A DNA stretch of 64,000 nt from Pseudomonas putida (GTDB taxonomy: Bacteria; Pseudomonadota; Gammaproteobacteria; Pseudomonadales; Pseudomonadaceae): contig CP047152.1 in NCBI GenBank assembly GCA_041879295.1, forward strand, positions 62,001 through 126,000, read 5' to 3'. Under the pieces are notes generated by a model. The model ran no database searches, was not told the origin of the DNA, and was given only the letters and a program-made list of their open reading frames with translations. Shown in pieces: positions 38,864-48,934 of the stretch; the first letter of the stretch is position 1, and each line of letters starts with the position of its first letter. The translations under genes and the position numbers were made by a program.

Positions 38864-40429
38864 TCAATCCTCAAACCGGATCGGGCACAACTCCACCCCT
38901 TCCAGCTTCTGCAATTCCTCTATCACCTGCGGCCTGGCCCGGTGCAAGGTCAAACTCCCCCCCAATCGGCGCAACCGCCGCGCCTCGCGGTGCAACATGT
39001 CCACACCCGAGTAATCGATGAAATTCACCTGCCGGGCATCGATTACTACATGCGGCCCTTGGCAGCGCTGCAAGCGCACCTGCAGGTAGTGCGCAGCACC
39101 AAAGAAAATCGACCCACCTACCCGCAGTACATCCGCATCCCCTTCACGGCTTTGTTGGATCCGTGGTCGTGAGGTGCGCTTCAAATAGAAGAACAGCGAA
39201 GCCAGCACCCCGGCATAGATGGCTGTCTGCAGCTCCAGCAGCAATGTCGCTGCCGCCGTCAGCGCCATCACCAGAAACTCCGAGCGGCTGACCCGGAACA
39301 ATGCACGGATCCCTCGGTGGTCCACCAACCCCCAGCAGATCAGCAAAATGCAGCCGGCCATGGCTGGTATCGGCAGGTGCGCGATCAGGCCGGCGCCGGT
39401 CACGGCGAATAACGCCACCCACAGCGCCGAAAACACCCCGGCCATGGGCGAGCGGGCGCCCGCCTCGTAGCTCAGGCCCGAGCGGGTGAAGGAGCCGGCA
39501 GACAGGTAACCAGAGAAAAATGCACCGGCAATGTTCGACAGGCCCTGTGCGCGTATTTCCTGGTCCGGGTCGATCAGTTGTTCTGAACGTGCCGACAACG
39601 AACGGGCAATCGACAGGCTGGTGACCAACCCCAGCATGCCTACCGCCACGGCGCTGGGCAGCAGACGCAACATGAGCTCCACGTCCAGCAAAGGCAGCGG
39701 GCTGAAAGGCGGGAGTTGCCCGGTGAACGCTGCCACCCGCGGCACATGGCCAAAGAAGCCTGGCATCAGCCAGGCCAGCAAGCTGACCAGGATCAGGCTT
39801 ATCAACAGGCTCGGCCAGCGTGGGCGCCAGAGTTTGAAGGCCACACCGATCACTATGGTGGCCAGGCCCAGCAGCAAGGAAGGCACGTCGACCTCGCCTG
39901 CGTGGCTGGCCAGGTCTTGCACGGTCTTCAGCGCGGTGGACTGGCTGGGCAGGGCCATGCCCAGCAGGTTGGGCAGTTGGCCCAAGGCAATGACGATGGC
40001 GGCACCCAGCGTGAAACCGAGCACCACGGAATGGGAGACGAAATTGACCAGCGCGCCGAAGCGCAACAGCCCGAGCAGCAGCTGGAAAATGCCGCCAAGA
40101 AAGGTCAGCAGCAACACCAGCGTGATGTAGTCAGCGCTACCGGCCACGGCCAGCGGGCTGATGCTGGCGTAGAGCACGATGGAAATGGCGGCGGTCGGGC
40201 CGCAGATCAGGTACCAGGAAGAGCCCCACAGGCAGGCGATCAGTACCGGCACGATGGCAGCGTAAAGCCCATATTCGGCGGGCAGGCCGGCGATCAGGGC
40301 GTAGGCGATGGATTGCGGCAGGGCGAGGATGGCGCCGCTCAGGCCTACCAGCAGGTCCTGGCGCAGGCTGCGGCCCGATTGGCGGGGAAGCCAGGTGAGG
40401 AAGGGCAGCAGTAAAGAGAGGCGATGCAT
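38864..40429 (-). CDS. SulP-family anion transporter with STAS domain
   Basis: 521 aa inner-membrane transporter of the SulP/SLC26 family. It has a membrane domain of about 14 helices starting after residue 20 (DLLVGLSGAILALPQSIAYA) and a C-terminal STAS domain (about 400-515) with IDARQVNFIDYSGVDMLHREA. Sulfate is the usual guess. Here it lies next to choline-sulfate genes, which release sulfate, but other anions are possible. It is convergent with aroE. A second SulP at 61476-63008 lacks this tail quality. Confidence 0.9.
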   Translation of the reverse strand: MHRLSLLLPFLTWLPRQSGRSLRQDLLVGLSGAILALPQSIAYALIAGLPAEYGLYAAIVPVLIACLWGSSWYLICGPTAAISIVLYASISPLAVAGSADYITLVLLLTFLGGIFQLLLGLLRFGALVNFVSHSVVLGFTLGAAIVIALGQLPNLLGMALPSQSTALKTVQDLASHAGEVDVPSLLLGLATIVIGVAFKLWRPRWPSLLISLILVSLLAWLMPGFFGHVPRVAAFTGQLPPFSPLPLLDVELMLRLLPSAVAVGMLGLVTSLSIARSLSARSEQLIDPDQEIRAQGLSNIAGAFFSGYLSAGSFTRSGLSYEAGARSPMAGVFSALWVALFAVTGAGLIAHLPIPAMAGCILLICWGLVDHRGIRALFRVSRSEFLVMALTAAATLLLELQTAIYAGVLASLFFYLKRTSRPRIQQSREGDADVLRVGGSIFFGAAHYLQVRLQRCQGPHVVIDARQVNFIDYSGVDMLHREARRLRRLGGSLTLHRARPQVIEELQKLEGVELCPIRFED

Positions 40430-40463
40430 GGGTTATCCACAATCCTTAAGGGGTCGCCAAGCC

Positions 40464-40550
40464 CTGTGGGAGCGGGCATGCCCGCGAAAAAGCCAACGCG
40501 TTGCTTGGCACCGGCTTTGCCGGTGTTCGCGGGCGCGCCCGCTCCCACAG
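40464..40550. repeat. BIME (REP pair) between SulP and choX
   Basis: CTGTGGGAGCGGGCATGCCC.. (40464-40488) faces TTCGCGGGCGCGCCCGCTCC.. (40526-40550). A CACCGGC-TTT-GCCGGTG hairpin lies between them. A DnaA box (40433-40441) overlaps the SulP gene start nearby. Confidence 0.93.
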
Positions 40551-40571
40551 GGTTGGTGTGTCTTTGTGAGA

Positions 40572-41495
40572 TTACAGTTTGGCTTTGACGGCCTCCAGGG
40601 CATCCCCATCGGCCTTGGTGGTAACCCCGGCCAACCACCCATCCAACCGTTCAGGATGCGCTTTCACCCAGGCCTTGGCCGCTTCATCGAAGCTGATCTT
40701 CTTGTCCACAACCTCTGCCATGATGCTGTTTTCCATGTCCAGTGTGAACTTGAGGTTACCTAGCAGCTTCGCCGCATTGGGGCAGGCTTGTGGATAACCC
40801 TTGCGGGTCAGCGTGTATACCTCGCCCTTGCTGCCGAACCACTTTTCCCCACCGGTCAGGTAATGCATTTTCAGTTTCACGTTCATCGGGTGCGGGGTCC
40901 AGCCAAGAAAGGTGATGAATTGCTGCTTCTTCACCGCCCGGTCGACCTGAGCCAGCATCGCCTGCTCGCTGGACTCCACCAGCTTCCACTGGCCGAGGTT
41001 GAATTCATTCTTGTCGATGATTTTCTTGAGCGACAGGTTGGCCGGGGCGCCGGAGCCGATTCCGTACAGCTTTTTGTCGAACTGCCCGGCGTGTTTTTGC
41101 AGGTCAGCGAAGTCCTTCACCCCGGCATTCCATACATAGTCGGGCACTGCGAGGGTGAACTCGGTTCCCTCCAGGTTGCGCGATAGCTGCTGCACATCGC
41201 CGTTGGCGATGAACTTGTCATGGAAACCTTGATGTGCGGGCATCCAGTTGCCGAGGAAGGCGTCGACCTGGCCGTCCTTGAGGCCGCCATAGATGATCGG
41301 TACGGCCAGGCTGTCGATCTTCACCTGGTAACCCAGGCTTTCCAGTAACAGGCGTGCCACGGCATTGGTCGAGGCAATATCACTCCAGCCGGGGTCGGCC
41401 ATTTTCACGGTACTGCATTGCGCGTCGCTGTCTGCGGCGTGGGCCGTGGTGGCGCTCAGGGCCAGGGCGAACACGGCGGCGGAGAACTTGTGCAT
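40572..41495 (-). CDS. choX: Choline ABC transporter substrate-binding protein
   Basis: 307 aa periplasmic binding protein of the glycine betaine/choline family (ChoX type). The signal peptide is MHKFSAAVFALALSATTAHA. VKMADPGWSDIASTNAV and FLGNWMPAHQG carry the aromatic-cage and acidic residues typical of choline binders. The ATG at 41495 has GAGG 6 bases upstream. It lies 14 bp after betC in one operon; no ABC permease or ATPase is nearby, so it should use a shared transporter elsewhere. Confidence 0.92.
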   Translation of the reverse strand: MHKFSAAVFALALSATTAHAADSDAQCSTVKMADPGWSDIASTNAVARLLLESLGYQVKIDSLAVPIIYGGLKDGQVDAFLGNWMPAHQGFHDKFIANGDVQQLSRNLEGTEFTLAVPDYVWNAGVKDFADLQKHAGQFDKKLYGIGSGAPANLSLKKIIDKNEFNLGQWKLVESSEQAMLAQVDRAVKKQQFITFLGWTPHPMNVKLKMHYLTGGEKWFGSKGEVYTLTRKGYPQACPNAAKLLGNLKFTLDMENSIMAEVVDKKISFDEAAKAWVKAHPERLDGWLAGVTTKADGDALEAVKAKL

Positions 41496-41509
41496 GGCGG
41501 CCTCTCTTC

Positions 41510-43027
41510 TCAATCCAGGGGGGCGGGCTGTGGATAACGTGCCTTGCGTTCGAGGTCATCGAGATCGATGTGGTTGCGCATGTACTGTTGGCTGGCGTCC
41601 ACCAATGGTTGGTGGTCCCAGCTTTTCAGCTTGCCGATGGCCAGCGCTTCGGCCACCAGCCGGCGGCGGCGCTGGCTGGCCAGTACCTGCTGGCGCAGGT
41701 TGGGGATGTCCCAGCGCTGTTGCGCTTCATCGACAAATGCCTGTAGCAGCGTCTGGTGGTCCGGGCTGCCAGTGAGGTTCTCCCGCTCGTGCGGGTCGCG
41801 GCTCAGGTCATAGAGTAGACACGGGTCGTCTTCGCTGTACACGAACTTGTAGTGCCCGCGGCGGATCATCATCAGCGGGCCGACGGTGCCTTCGGCCATG
41901 TACTCGCCGATCACCTCGTCGTGACCGCCCTGCCCTTGCAGGTGGCCCAACAGTGAGCGGCCATCCAGATGCAGGTCTTTATCCACAGCGCCGCCAGCCA
42001 GTTCGACCAAGGTTGGCAGCAGGTCGCAGGTCGACACCGAGGCAGTTACCCGGCCCGCTGCAAAGCGCTTCGGCGCATGGATCAGCAACGGTACCCGCGC
42101 CGACATTTCGAACCAGTGCATTTTGTACCAGAGGCCACGCTCGCCAAGCATGTCGCCGTGGTCGCCGGAAAACACGATCAGTGTGTCATCGGCCAGGTTG
42201 CATTCCTCCAGGGTCTGCAGCAGCTGGCCAATGTTGTCATCGATATAGCTGCACGCGCCGAAGTAGGCACGGCGGGCATCGCGGATCTTGTCCACAGGCA
42301 GTGGCTTGTTCCACAGGTCGTAGACCTTCAGCAGGCGCTGCGAATGCGGGTCGAGTTCTGCCTGGCCGAACTCGGCACGGGGCATGGGGATATCCACACC
42401 TTCGTAGCGGTCCCAGTAGCGTTTGGCAATGGTGTAGGGGTCATGCGGGTGAGTCATCGAAACGGTCAGGCAAAATGGCCGGCCATCGTTTTCGCGCACA
42501 TGGTCGTACAGGTACTGACGCGCCTTGAACACCACCTCCTCGTCGAAATCCAGCTGATTGGTGCGCACGCACGGACCGGCTTGCAGCACCGAGGACATGT
42601 TGTGGTACCAGCTTGGACGCACATCGGGTTCGTCCCAGTTCACCGCCCAACCATAGTCGGCCGGGTAGATGTCGCTGGTCAGGCGTTCTTCATAGCCGTG
42701 CAACTGGTCGGGGCCGCAGAAGTGCATCTTGCCTGACAGCGCGGTGCGGTAGCCCAGGCGACGCAGGTAATGGGCGTAGGTCGGCACATCGGCAGGGAAG
42801 TCGGCCGCGTTATCGTAGGCGCCAATACGGCTGGGCAACTGACCGCTGACCAGGGTGAAGCGTGATGGTGCGCACAGCGGGCTGTTGCAGTAGGCCGAGT
42901 CGAACACCACGGCTTGCTCGGCCAGGCGGCCGAGGTGCGGCATCTGGATGGGCGAAGAGCCGTAGATCGGCAGCAAGGGCGCGGCCATCTGGTCGGCCAT
43001 GATGAACAGGATATTCGGACGCGTCAT
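41510..43027 (-). CDS. betC: Choline-sulfatase
   Basis: 505 aa sulfatase that splits choline-O-sulfate into choline and sulfate, providing choline for betaine synthesis. The signature CAPSR at residues 52-56 (CNSPLCAPSRF) carries the Cys that matures to formylglycine. MADQMAAPLLPIYG supplies metal ligands, and VFSGDHGDMLGERGLWYK is the second conserved block. The ATG at 43027 is chosen because GGA lies about 7 bases upstream; an ATG at 43039 adds four residues. It is divergent from the LysR gene betR and is followed by choX. Confidence 0.95.
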   Translation of the reverse strand: MTRPNILFIMADQMAAPLLPIYGSSPIQMPHLGRLAEQAVVFDSAYCNSPLCAPSRFTLVSGQLPSRIGAYDNAADFPADVPTYAHYLRRLGYRTALSGKMHFCGPDQLHGYEERLTSDIYPADYGWAVNWDEPDVRPSWYHNMSSVLQAGPCVRTNQLDFDEEVVFKARQYLYDHVRENDGRPFCLTVSMTHPHDPYTIAKRYWDRYEGVDIPMPRAEFGQAELDPHSQRLLKVYDLWNKPLPVDKIRDARRAYFGACSYIDDNIGQLLQTLEECNLADDTLIVFSGDHGDMLGERGLWYKMHWFEMSARVPLLIHAPKRFAAGRVTASVSTCDLLPTLVELAGGAVDKDLHLDGRSLLGHLQGQGGHDEVIGEYMAEGTVGPLMMIRRGHYKFVYSEDDPCLLYDLSRDPHERENLTGSPDHQTLLQAFVDEAQQRWDIPNLRQQVLASQRRRRLVAEALAIGKLKSWDHQPLVDASQQYMRNHIDLDDLERKARYPQPAPLD

Positions 43028-43080
43028 GGGGGCTTCCATCGTTGAGGGTTATGCGAACCGCTTGCCTACCAAGATGCGAC

Positions 43081-43089
43081 TGTGGATAA
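43081..43089 (-). other. DnaA box in the betC/betR control region
   Basis: TGTGGATAA, a perfect DnaA box in minus orientation, in the divergent intergenic region between betC and betR. Confidence 0.55.
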
Positions 43090-43135
43090 CATGGGTAAAG
43101 CCCATGGCGGGCAATGACTGGGATTAGCTACGCTT

Positions 43136-44035
43136 ATGTTTGACCACCTTGCCGGGTTGTCGCTGGATTCCTTGCGTGTATTCGAGGCTGCTGCGCGCCT
43201 GCGTGGCTTTACCGCTGCGGCGCTGGAGTTGGGTACCACGCAGCCGGCAGTGAGCCAGCAGGTGAAGCGCCTGGAGGCACAGTTGGGCACGCGCTTGTTT
43301 GACCGCATTTACCGGGGCATCGAGCTGACCGAGGCTGGCCAGGTGCTGTTCGAACAGGTGCAACAGGGGCTGCAGGCCATGGATGACGGTATCGCCCAGG
43401 CCAGCGGGCGTGGCCAGCATGAAGTGCTGCAGGTGGCCACCGACTTTGCCTTTGCGGCGTTCTGGTTGATGCCAAGGCTGCAACGCTTTCATGAGGCTTA
43501 TCCACAGGTGGATGTGAGCCTGGTGACGGGTGAGCGCAGCCAGGGCATGTTGCGCCCGGACATCGATGTGGCGGTGCTGTTTGGCGATGGACGCTTTCAC
43601 CAAGGAGAAAGCCGTTGGCTATTCGATGAGGAAGTGTTCCCGGTGTGCAGCCCCCGTCTGATTCATGGCAAAGCCTTGTCAGCTGTGGCCTTGCAACGAT
43701 TGCCGCTGCTGCATTTGAAGGGCGAGCAGGCCAGCCGCTGGTTTGACTGGGCGGGGGTATTTCGCGGGTTTGGTGTGACCAGCCCACCGCCGGCGGGGCA
43801 GTTGCGGTTTGATAACTATACCTTGCTGATTCAGGCAGCGATTGCCGGGCAAGGAGTGGCGATTGGCTGGGGGCACCTGGTGGATGGGTTGGTGGAGCAA
43901 GGGTTGCTGTGTCGGCCGCTGGAGGGGAGCTTGCGTTCGCAACGCGGCTATTACGCGGTGTTGCCACCGCGCAAGCGGCGTGGAGCGTTGATCGAGCGGT
44001 TCGTGGATTGGTTGGAGCAGGAGCGCAACCGCTGA
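43136..44035 (+). CDS. betR: LysR regulator of choline-sulfate use
   Basis: 299 aa LysR-type protein of the GcvA branch. The helix-turn-helix is ARLRGFTAAALELGTTQPAVSQQVKRLE, and the effector domain follows from about residue 95. It is divergent from betC-choX, so it most likely activates them in response to choline sulfate or choline. An internal DnaA box lies at 43498-43506. Confidence 0.88.
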   Translation: MFDHLAGLSLDSLRVFEAAARLRGFTAAALELGTTQPAVSQQVKRLEAQLGTRLFDRIYRGIELTEAGQVLFEQVQQGLQAMDDGIAQASGRGQHEVLQVATDFAFAAFWLMPRLQRFHEAYPQVDVSLVTGERSQGMLRPDIDVAVLFGDGRFHQGESRWLFDEEVFPVCSPRLIHGKALSAVALQRLPLLHLKGEQASRWFDWAGVFRGFGVTSPPPAGQLRFDNYTLLIQAAIAGQGVAIGWGHLVDGLVEQGLLCRPLEGSLRSQRGYYAVLPPRKRRGALIERFVDWLEQERNR

Positions 44036-44056
44036 GCCCCGAGGCTGCGCGGTCAT

Positions 44057-44611
44057 CTAGACCACGAAGTTAAGATGCTCGCCCCGGTGCAGGTCCAGCT
44101 CCAGCATATCCACGATCCCCGCCGCCACACGCGCCCACGCCGCGTCCGGCAGCGGCTGCGGGGTATTGATCAAGGTCCAGCGCAGCGCGCTGCGCTGCAA
44201 CCCATCAACTACCTGATCCACGCTCTCCCGCTCTGCTGGGCTGTACTTGTTCGGCTCGTCCAGCACAGCGAAATCGCCCACCAGCAATAGCCGGCGTATA
44301 GTCGTACGCTCAAGCCCCGCCACCAGCGCTTCGCTCAGGCGTGCTTGCCCCGGCAGGTCACCTGACGCCAGCGTCGATAAAAGGGCGATTACCGCTGAAC
44401 CGCCTGCCGCGCCCTGCTCCGCCTGGTCGGCACTGTTCAGCCCGCCTATCTTGAAGTGCAGGCCGGGGCGGGCGGTGTGGCGGTTGAGGTCATCCACCAC
44501 GGCGGTGACTTCGTGTTGGCGCGATAGCAGTTCGGCCACCAGGGCATTGCCCAAGCTGCTTTCAGGCCCGAACAGGACCAGTTTGAATACTGGGGTTTCG
44601 GCGTTTTTCAC
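44057..44611 (-). CDS. NAD(P)-binding Rossmann-fold protein
   Basis: 184 aa, SDR/NmrA-like, beginning VKNAETPVFKLVLFGPESSLGNALVAELLSR, a Rossmann start with GPESSLG in place of the classic GxxGxxG. RRLLLVGDFAVLDEP is a later strand. I choose the GTG at 44611 because GGAG lies 7 bases upstream. Similar proteins are annotated as NAD-dependent epimerase or NADH-flavin reductase. The function is not known. It is divergent from the DOPA-dioxygenase-like gene. Confidence 0.7.
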   Translation of the reverse strand: MKNAETPVFKLVLFGPESSLGNALVAELLSRQHEVTAVVDDLNRHTARPGLHFKIGGLNSADQAEQGAAGGSAVIALLSTLASGDLPGQARLSEALVAGLERTTIRRLLLVGDFAVLDEPNKYSPAERESVDQVVDGLQRSALRWTLINTPQPLPDAAWARVAAGIVDMLELDLHRGEHLNFVV

Positions 44612-44663
44612 TGCATCACTCCGTGTACAGGTGGTGATGGTTGGACCGCAATCAGGAGTTATC

Positions 44664-44996
44664 GTGCAGAGGATCAAGGGTTACCACGCCCACGTTTATT
44701 ACGACGCAGCCACCATGGAGCAGGCCCGGGAACTGTGCGAGGAGGCGGCTCGGCTGTTTCCTGTGACCATGGGGCGCATGCACCAGAAACCGGTTGGGCC
44801 GCATCCGGACTGGAGTTGCCAGCTGGCGTTCGGGCCGGAAGTGGTGGGGGTGGTTTTGCCTTGGTTGGCGCTGTACCGCAAGGGCCTGGTGGTATTCATG
44901 CATCCGGAAACCGGGGATGAACTGGCGGATCACCGGGATCATGCGATCTGGATGGGGGCCGTGCGGCCATTGAATCTGTCGGTTTTTGGGGGCTAG
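44664..44996 (+). CDS. DOPA 4,5-dioxygenase family protein
   Basis: 110 aa protein of the bacterial DOPA-4,5-dioxygenase family. The two-His pattern is in GYHAHVYYDA and MGRMHQKPVGPHPDWSCQLAF, with a further HPETG..HRDHAIWMG. The family opens catechol rings in fungi; the role in bacteria is unclear. The GTG at 44664 has AGGAG 5 bases upstream. Confidence 0.85.
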   Translation: MQRIKGYHAHVYYDAATMEQARELCEEAARLFPVTMGRMHQKPVGPHPDWSCQLAFGPEVVGVVLPWLALYRKGLVVFMHPETGDELADHRDHAIWMGAVRPLNLSVFGG

Positions 44997-45020
44997 GCGG
45001 GGGTAGCCTGTGCCGGCCTA

Positions 45021-45102
45021 TTCGCGGGTGAACCCGCTCCTACAACGCTATCGCAGAGCCAGAGGGTGGCGCTGGCCCCGTAGGAGCGGGTTTACCCGCG
45101 AA
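45021..45102. repeat. BIME (REP pair) before trpA's stop
   Basis: TTCGCGGGTGAACCCGCTCC.. (45021-45044) and GTAGGAGCGGGTTTACCC.. (45080-45102) are inverted REP copies between the convergent DOPA-dioxygenase-like and trpA genes. Confidence 0.92.
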
Positions 45103-45116
45103 GCAGACGACGCGGT

Positions 45117-45926
45117 TTAGCGGCGTGCGGCGCGCACCCCTTCAGCCAATGCCGAGCACAAGCTCAATACATCGGTCACCGCCTGATCGGCGCTTTTGGC
45201 CTGGGCGATCTTGTCGACCAGTGCCGAGCCCACCACCACACCATCCGCCAGGCGGGCAATGTTCGCAGCCTGTTCCGGCGTGCGAATGCCGAAGCCAACG
45301 CTGATCGGCAGATCGGTATGCCGGCGCAGGCGGGCAATGGCTTCGGTCACATGCTCGGTGGTCGCCGAACCGGCGCCGGTCACGCCGGCCACCGACACGT
45401 AGTAGACGAACCCGGAGCTGCGCTCCAGCACGCGCGGCAGGCGCGCGTCGTCGGTGGTCGGGGTGGTCAGGCGGATGAAGTCGATGCCTGCGGCCTGGGC
45501 CGGGGTAGCCAGTTCGGCGTCGTGCTCTGGCGGAAGGTCGACGATGATCAGGCCATCGACGCCCGCTGCCTTGGCTTCAGTCACGAACGTGTCCACACCA
45601 AAGCGGTGGATAGGGTTGTAGTAGCCCATCAGCACGATTGGCGTGGTCTGGTTATCCACACGGAATTCGCGAACCATCTGCAGGGTCTTGGCCAAGGTCT
45701 GGCCAGCTTCAAGGGCGCGCAGGGTGGCCAGCTGGATGGCCACGCCATCGGCCATCGGGTCGGTGAACGGCATGCCCAGCTCGATCACGTCGGCGCCAGC
45801 AGCCGGCAGGCCCTTGAGGATCTGCAGCGAGGCGTCGTAGCCCGGGTCGCCAGCTGTGACGAAGGTGACCAGTGCCGAGCGGCCTTCGGCCTTCAGCTCG
45901 GCGAAGCGTTGTTCAAGACGGCTCAT
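45117..45926 (-). CDS. trpA: Tryptophan synthase alpha chain
   Basis: 269 aa subunit that splits indole-3-glycerol phosphate into indole and glyceraldehyde 3-phosphate. [11 protein letters not shown], the catalytic Glu in [15 protein letters not shown], the Asp in [11 protein letters not shown] and the phosphate loop [11 protein letters not shown] are all seen. The start overlaps the trpB stop (45923-45926). Length matches E. coli TrpA (268). Confidence 0.97.
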   Translation of the reverse strand: MSRLEQRFAELKAEGRSALVTFVTAGDPGYDASLQILKGLPAAGADVIELGMPFTDPMADGVAIQLATLRALEAGQTLAKTLQMVREFRVDNQTTPIVLMGYYNPIHRFGVDTFVTEAKAAGVDGLIIVDLPPEHDAELATPAQAAGIDFIRLTTPTTDDARLPRVLERSSGFVYYVSVAGVTGAGSATTEHVTEAIARLRRHTDLPISVGFGIRTPEQAANIARLADGVVVGSALVDKIAQAKSADQAVTDVLSLCSALAEGVRAARR

Positions 45927-47140
45927 GCCTGTTTCTCCTGGGCGGCCATGTGGTTCATGACGGTTTGCATGTCTTTGTCGCCGCGGCCCGACAGGCACAC
46001 GACCATCAGGTGGTCCTTGGGCAGCTTCGGTGCGCGCTTGATCGCTTCGGCCAAGGCGTGGGAGCTTTCCAGGGCTGGGATGATGCCTTCCAGGCGGCAG
46101 GTTGCGTGGAACGCATCCAATGCTTCGTCGTCGGTGATGCTGACGTACTCGACGCGCTTTACCTCATGCAGATAGGCGTGCTCCGGGCCGATGCCCGGGT
46201 AGTCCAGGCCTGCGGAAATAGAGTGGGCATCGGTGATCTGGCCGTCTTGGTCCTGCAACAGGTAGGTGCGATTGCCGTGCAACACGCCCGGTACGCCGCC
46301 GTTCAGGCTGGCGGCGTGCTTGTCGGTGTGTACGCCATGGCCACCGGCTTCAACGCCGATGATCTGCACGCTTGGCTCTTCGAGGAATTCATGGAACAGG
46401 CCCATGGCATTGGAGCCACCGCCGACGCAGGCAACCAGGCTATCAGGCAGGCGGCCTTCCTTCTCTTGCAACTGGGCACGGGTCTCTTTGCCGATGATCG
46501 ACTGGAAATCGCGGACCATGGCGGGGTACGGGTGTGGGCCAGCCACAGTGCCGATCAGGTAGAAGGTGTCTTCGACGTTGGTAACCCAGTCACGCAGGGC
46601 TTCGTTCATGGCGTCTTTCAGGGTGCCGGTGCCGGCGGTAACCGGCACGATCTCGGCGCCCAGCAGTTTCATGCGGAACACGTTCGCCTGCTGGCGCTCG
46701 ATGTCGGTAGCGCCCATGTAGATCACGCAAGGCAGGCCGAAGCGCGCGGCGACGGTGGCGGTGGCGACACCGTGCATGCCGGCGCCGGTTTCGGCGATCA
46801 GGCGCTTTTTGCCCATGCGCTTGGCCAGCAGCACCTGGCCGATGCAGTTGTTCACCTTGTGCGCGCCGGTATGGTTGAGCTCTTCACGCTTGAAGAAAAT
46901 CTTCGCCCCGCCGCAATGCTCGGTCAGGCGCTCGGCGAAGTACAGCGGGTTAGGGCGGCCGATGTAGTCGCGCTGGAAGTACGCCAGCTCTTCAAGGAAC
47001 TTGGGGTCTGCCTTGGCAGCTTCGTATTCGCGGGCCAGGTCCAGCACCAGTGGCATCAGGGTTTCGGCCACATAGCGGCCGCCAAACGAGCCGAACAGGC
47101 CATTGGCGTCGGGGCCGGGGCGGTATTGGGACTGGGACAT
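45923..47140 (-). CDS. trpB: Tryptophan synthase beta chain
   Basis: 405 aa PLP enzyme that joins indole and serine to make tryptophan. The PLP lysine is in [30 protein letters not shown] and the phosphate-binding GGGSNAMG are present. I take the ATG at 47140 ([11 protein letters not shown]), which has GGAG 6 bases upstream; a longer TTG start at 47152 is unlikely. trpBA is divergent from trpI, the Pseudomonas arrangement, and is induced by indoleglycerol phosphate through TrpI. The TrpI site should lie in the 110 bp between them (47141-47250). Confidence 0.97.
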   Translation of the reverse strand: MSQSQYRPGPDANGLFGSFGGRYVAETLMPLVLDLAREYEAAKADPKFLEELAYFQRDYIGRPNPLYFAERLTEHCGGAKIFFKREELNHTGAHKVNNCIGQVLLAKRMGKKRLIAETGAGMHGVATATVAARFGLPCVIYMGATDIERQQANVFRMKLLGAEIVPVTAGTGTLKDAMNEALRDWVTNVEDTFYLIGTVAGPHPYPAMVRDFQSIIGKETRAQLQEKEGRLPDSLVACVGGGSNAMGLFHEFLEEPSVQIIGVEAGGHGVHTDKHAASLNGGVPGVLHGNRTYLLQDQDGQITDAHSISAGLDYPGIGPEHAYLHEVKRVEYVSITDDEALDAFHATCRLEGIIPALESSHALAEAIKRAPKLPKDHLMVVCLSGRGDKDMQTVMNHMAAQEKQA

Positions 47141-47250
47141 GGGGCGCTCCAAGGCGTAGTGAATGAGTGATGGGCTTTACTCTAACCACGGCAAGCTCGG
47201 CTGAAAACCGATAAGATTGCGCAAACTTGTCAGAAAAACTCACAGGTAAA

Positions 47251-48147
47251 ATGGCCCACGACCTCCCTCCCCTCAATGCCCTGCGTGCCTTCGAGGCTAC
47301 AGCCAGGCTGAACAGTGTCAGCCAGGCAGCTGAAGCGCTGCACGTCACCCACGGCGCCGTCAGCCGGCAGATCAAGGTGCTTGAGGAGCATCTGGGCGTC
47401 GCCCTGTTCGTCAAGGACGGGCGCGGCATCAAACTCACAGATGCAGGCGTTCGTCTGCGCGATGCCAGCGGTGAGGCCTTCGACCGGCTGCGCAGCGTGT
47501 GTTCCGAACTCAGCCGTGATGTGAGCGAGGCGCCGTTCGTGCTGGGCTGCTCGGGCAGCCTGCTGGCACGCTGGTTTATCCCGCGGCTGGGGCGGTTGCA
47601 GGCGGATTTGCCTGAGCTGCGCTTGCATCTGTCGGCGGGTGAGGGCGACCTTGACCCGCGGCGGCCTGGGCTGGATGCGTTGCTGGTGTATGCCGAGCCA
47701 CCGTGGCCGGCGGATATGCAGGTGCATGTGCTGGCCGAGGAATGTATCGGACCGGTGCTCAGCCCGCATTTCGCAGGCTTCCAGCGCTTGCGGGGGGCGC
47801 CCGCCCAGGCACTGCTGGGCGAAGCCTTGCTGCACACCACTTCACGCCCGCAAGCCTGGCCGACCTGGGCGGTGCAACAGGGCCTGGACCCGGCGGCCAT
47901 TCACTATGGCCAGGCCTTCGAGCACCTGTATTACCTGCTGGAAGCTGCCGTGGCCGGATTGGGCGTTGCGATTGCACCGCAGCCACTGGTCGCCGATGAC
48001 CTGCGGGCGGGCCGTTTGAGTGCGCCGTGGGGGTTTTCACCTACCCAGGCGGCGCTGGCATTGTGGGTGCCACGGCGCGCCGCAGACGGGCGCGCCGAGC
48101 AGTTGGCGCAGTGGTTACGGGCGGAACTTGCGCGGCAGGGCGCTTAG
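47251..48147 (+). CDS. trpI: LysR-type activator of trpBA
   Basis: 298 aa LysR-family protein. The helix-turn-helix is [34 protein letters not shown]. In Pseudomonas TrpI binds indoleglycerol phosphate and activates trpBA from the divergent promoter. The ATG at 47251 ([14 protein letters not shown]) has AGGT 4 bases upstream; an in-frame TTG at 47227 is less likely. Its 3' end overlaps the convergent DUF883 gene by a few bases. Confidence 0.94.
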   Translation: MAHDLPPLNALRAFEATARLNSVSQAAEALHVTHGAVSRQIKVLEEHLGVALFVKDGRGIKLTDAGVRLRDASGEAFDRLRSVCSELSRDVSEAPFVLGCSGSLLARWFIPRLGRLQADLPELRLHLSAGEGDLDPRRPGLDALLVYAEPPWPADMQVHVLAEECIGPVLSPHFAGFQRLRGAPAQALLGEALLHTTSRPQAWPTWAVQQGLDPAAIHYGQAFEHLYYLLEAAVAGLGVAIAPQPLVADDLRAGRLSAPWGFSPTQAALALWVPRRAADGRAEQLAQWLRAELARQGA

Positions 48148-48467
48148 TTTCGCTTGCACATCAGGTAGGCCGCCAGCAGGCCCAACGCACCAATGGCCAC
48201 ACCAGCGGTTGTGTAGGGGTGTTCCTGGGCGTAGTCCCGGGTGGCTATGCCGGTCTGGCGGGTGCGCTGCTTCACTTCCTCGTACGCATCGCTCAGTAGG
48301 CTGCGCGAATGACGCAGTGCGCTTTCAGCGTTGCTGCGGATTGCCTTCACCGACTTCTGGGACTCTTCCGACGCATCATGCTTGAGGTTTTCCAAGCTTT
48401 TCAGAAGGCTCTCGATCTCTGCTTCCATGCTTTCCAGGGACGTTTTACGCAGCGAGTTACGGTGCAT
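48144..48467 (-). CDS. DUF883 (YqjD/ElaB-type) membrane-anchored protein
   Basis: 107 aa with a long amphipathic coiled-coil helix (about 10-75, rich in Glu, Ser and Lys) and one C-terminal membrane segment ([15 protein letters not shown]). YqjD and ElaB of E. coli bind ribosomes and the inner membrane in stationary phase. The ATG at 48467 has AAGGAG 8 bases upstream. It is convergent with trpI. Confidence 0.88.
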   Translation of the reverse strand: MHRNSLRKTSLESMEAEIESLLKSLENLKHDASEESQKSVKAIRSNAESALRHSRSLLSDAYEEVKQRTRQTGIATRDYAQEHPYTTAGVAIGALGLLAAYLMCKRN

Positions 48468-48617
48468 GTTGACTCTCCTTTGCAGTATGGGCTCTAAGGT
48501 TTGCGACCCTTGGCCTGCGAGAAAGTGCGATCGAACTTTCGCTGACAGTGACTGCTCGCAGGTAAACCAGGCCTGCGCTGCTAGGCTGAAACTCACTGTC
48601 ACCCATGGAGAGCACTC

Positions 48618-48833
48618 ATGACCGATCATCACACCTACAAGAAAATCGAACTGGTAGGGTCTTCGCCCACCAGTATCGAAGACGCCATCAACAATGCTCT
48701 GGCTGAAGCCGGCAAAAGCATCAAGCACCTGGAATGGTTCGAAGTGGTCGATACCCGTGGCCATATCCGTGACAACAAGGCGGCGCACTTCCAGGTCACG
48801 CTGAAGGTCGGCTTCCGTATCGCCAATAGCTGA
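48618..48833 (+). CDS. Dodecin, flavin-binding protein
   Basis: 71 aa protein that forms a dodecamer binding FMN/FAD or riboflavin as storage or buffer. The pattern [20 protein letters not shown], then [15 protein letters not shown] (with the flavin-contact Trp), then [12 protein letters not shown] is the dodecin family. It has GGAGAG about 8 bases before the ATG. Confidence 0.93.
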   Translation: MTDHHTYKKIELVGSSPTSIEDAINNALAEAGKSIKHLEWFEVVDTRGHIRDNKAAHFQVTLKVGFRIANS

Positions 48834-48934
48834 TATAGCGTCGGGCTGCATGATCTCGGCGTGATGAGGTATTCAGGAACGGGGCGCCTTGGTGGGGTCC
48901 CCTTCTGATTTCATCTGCACAAGGAAAGCGAGTG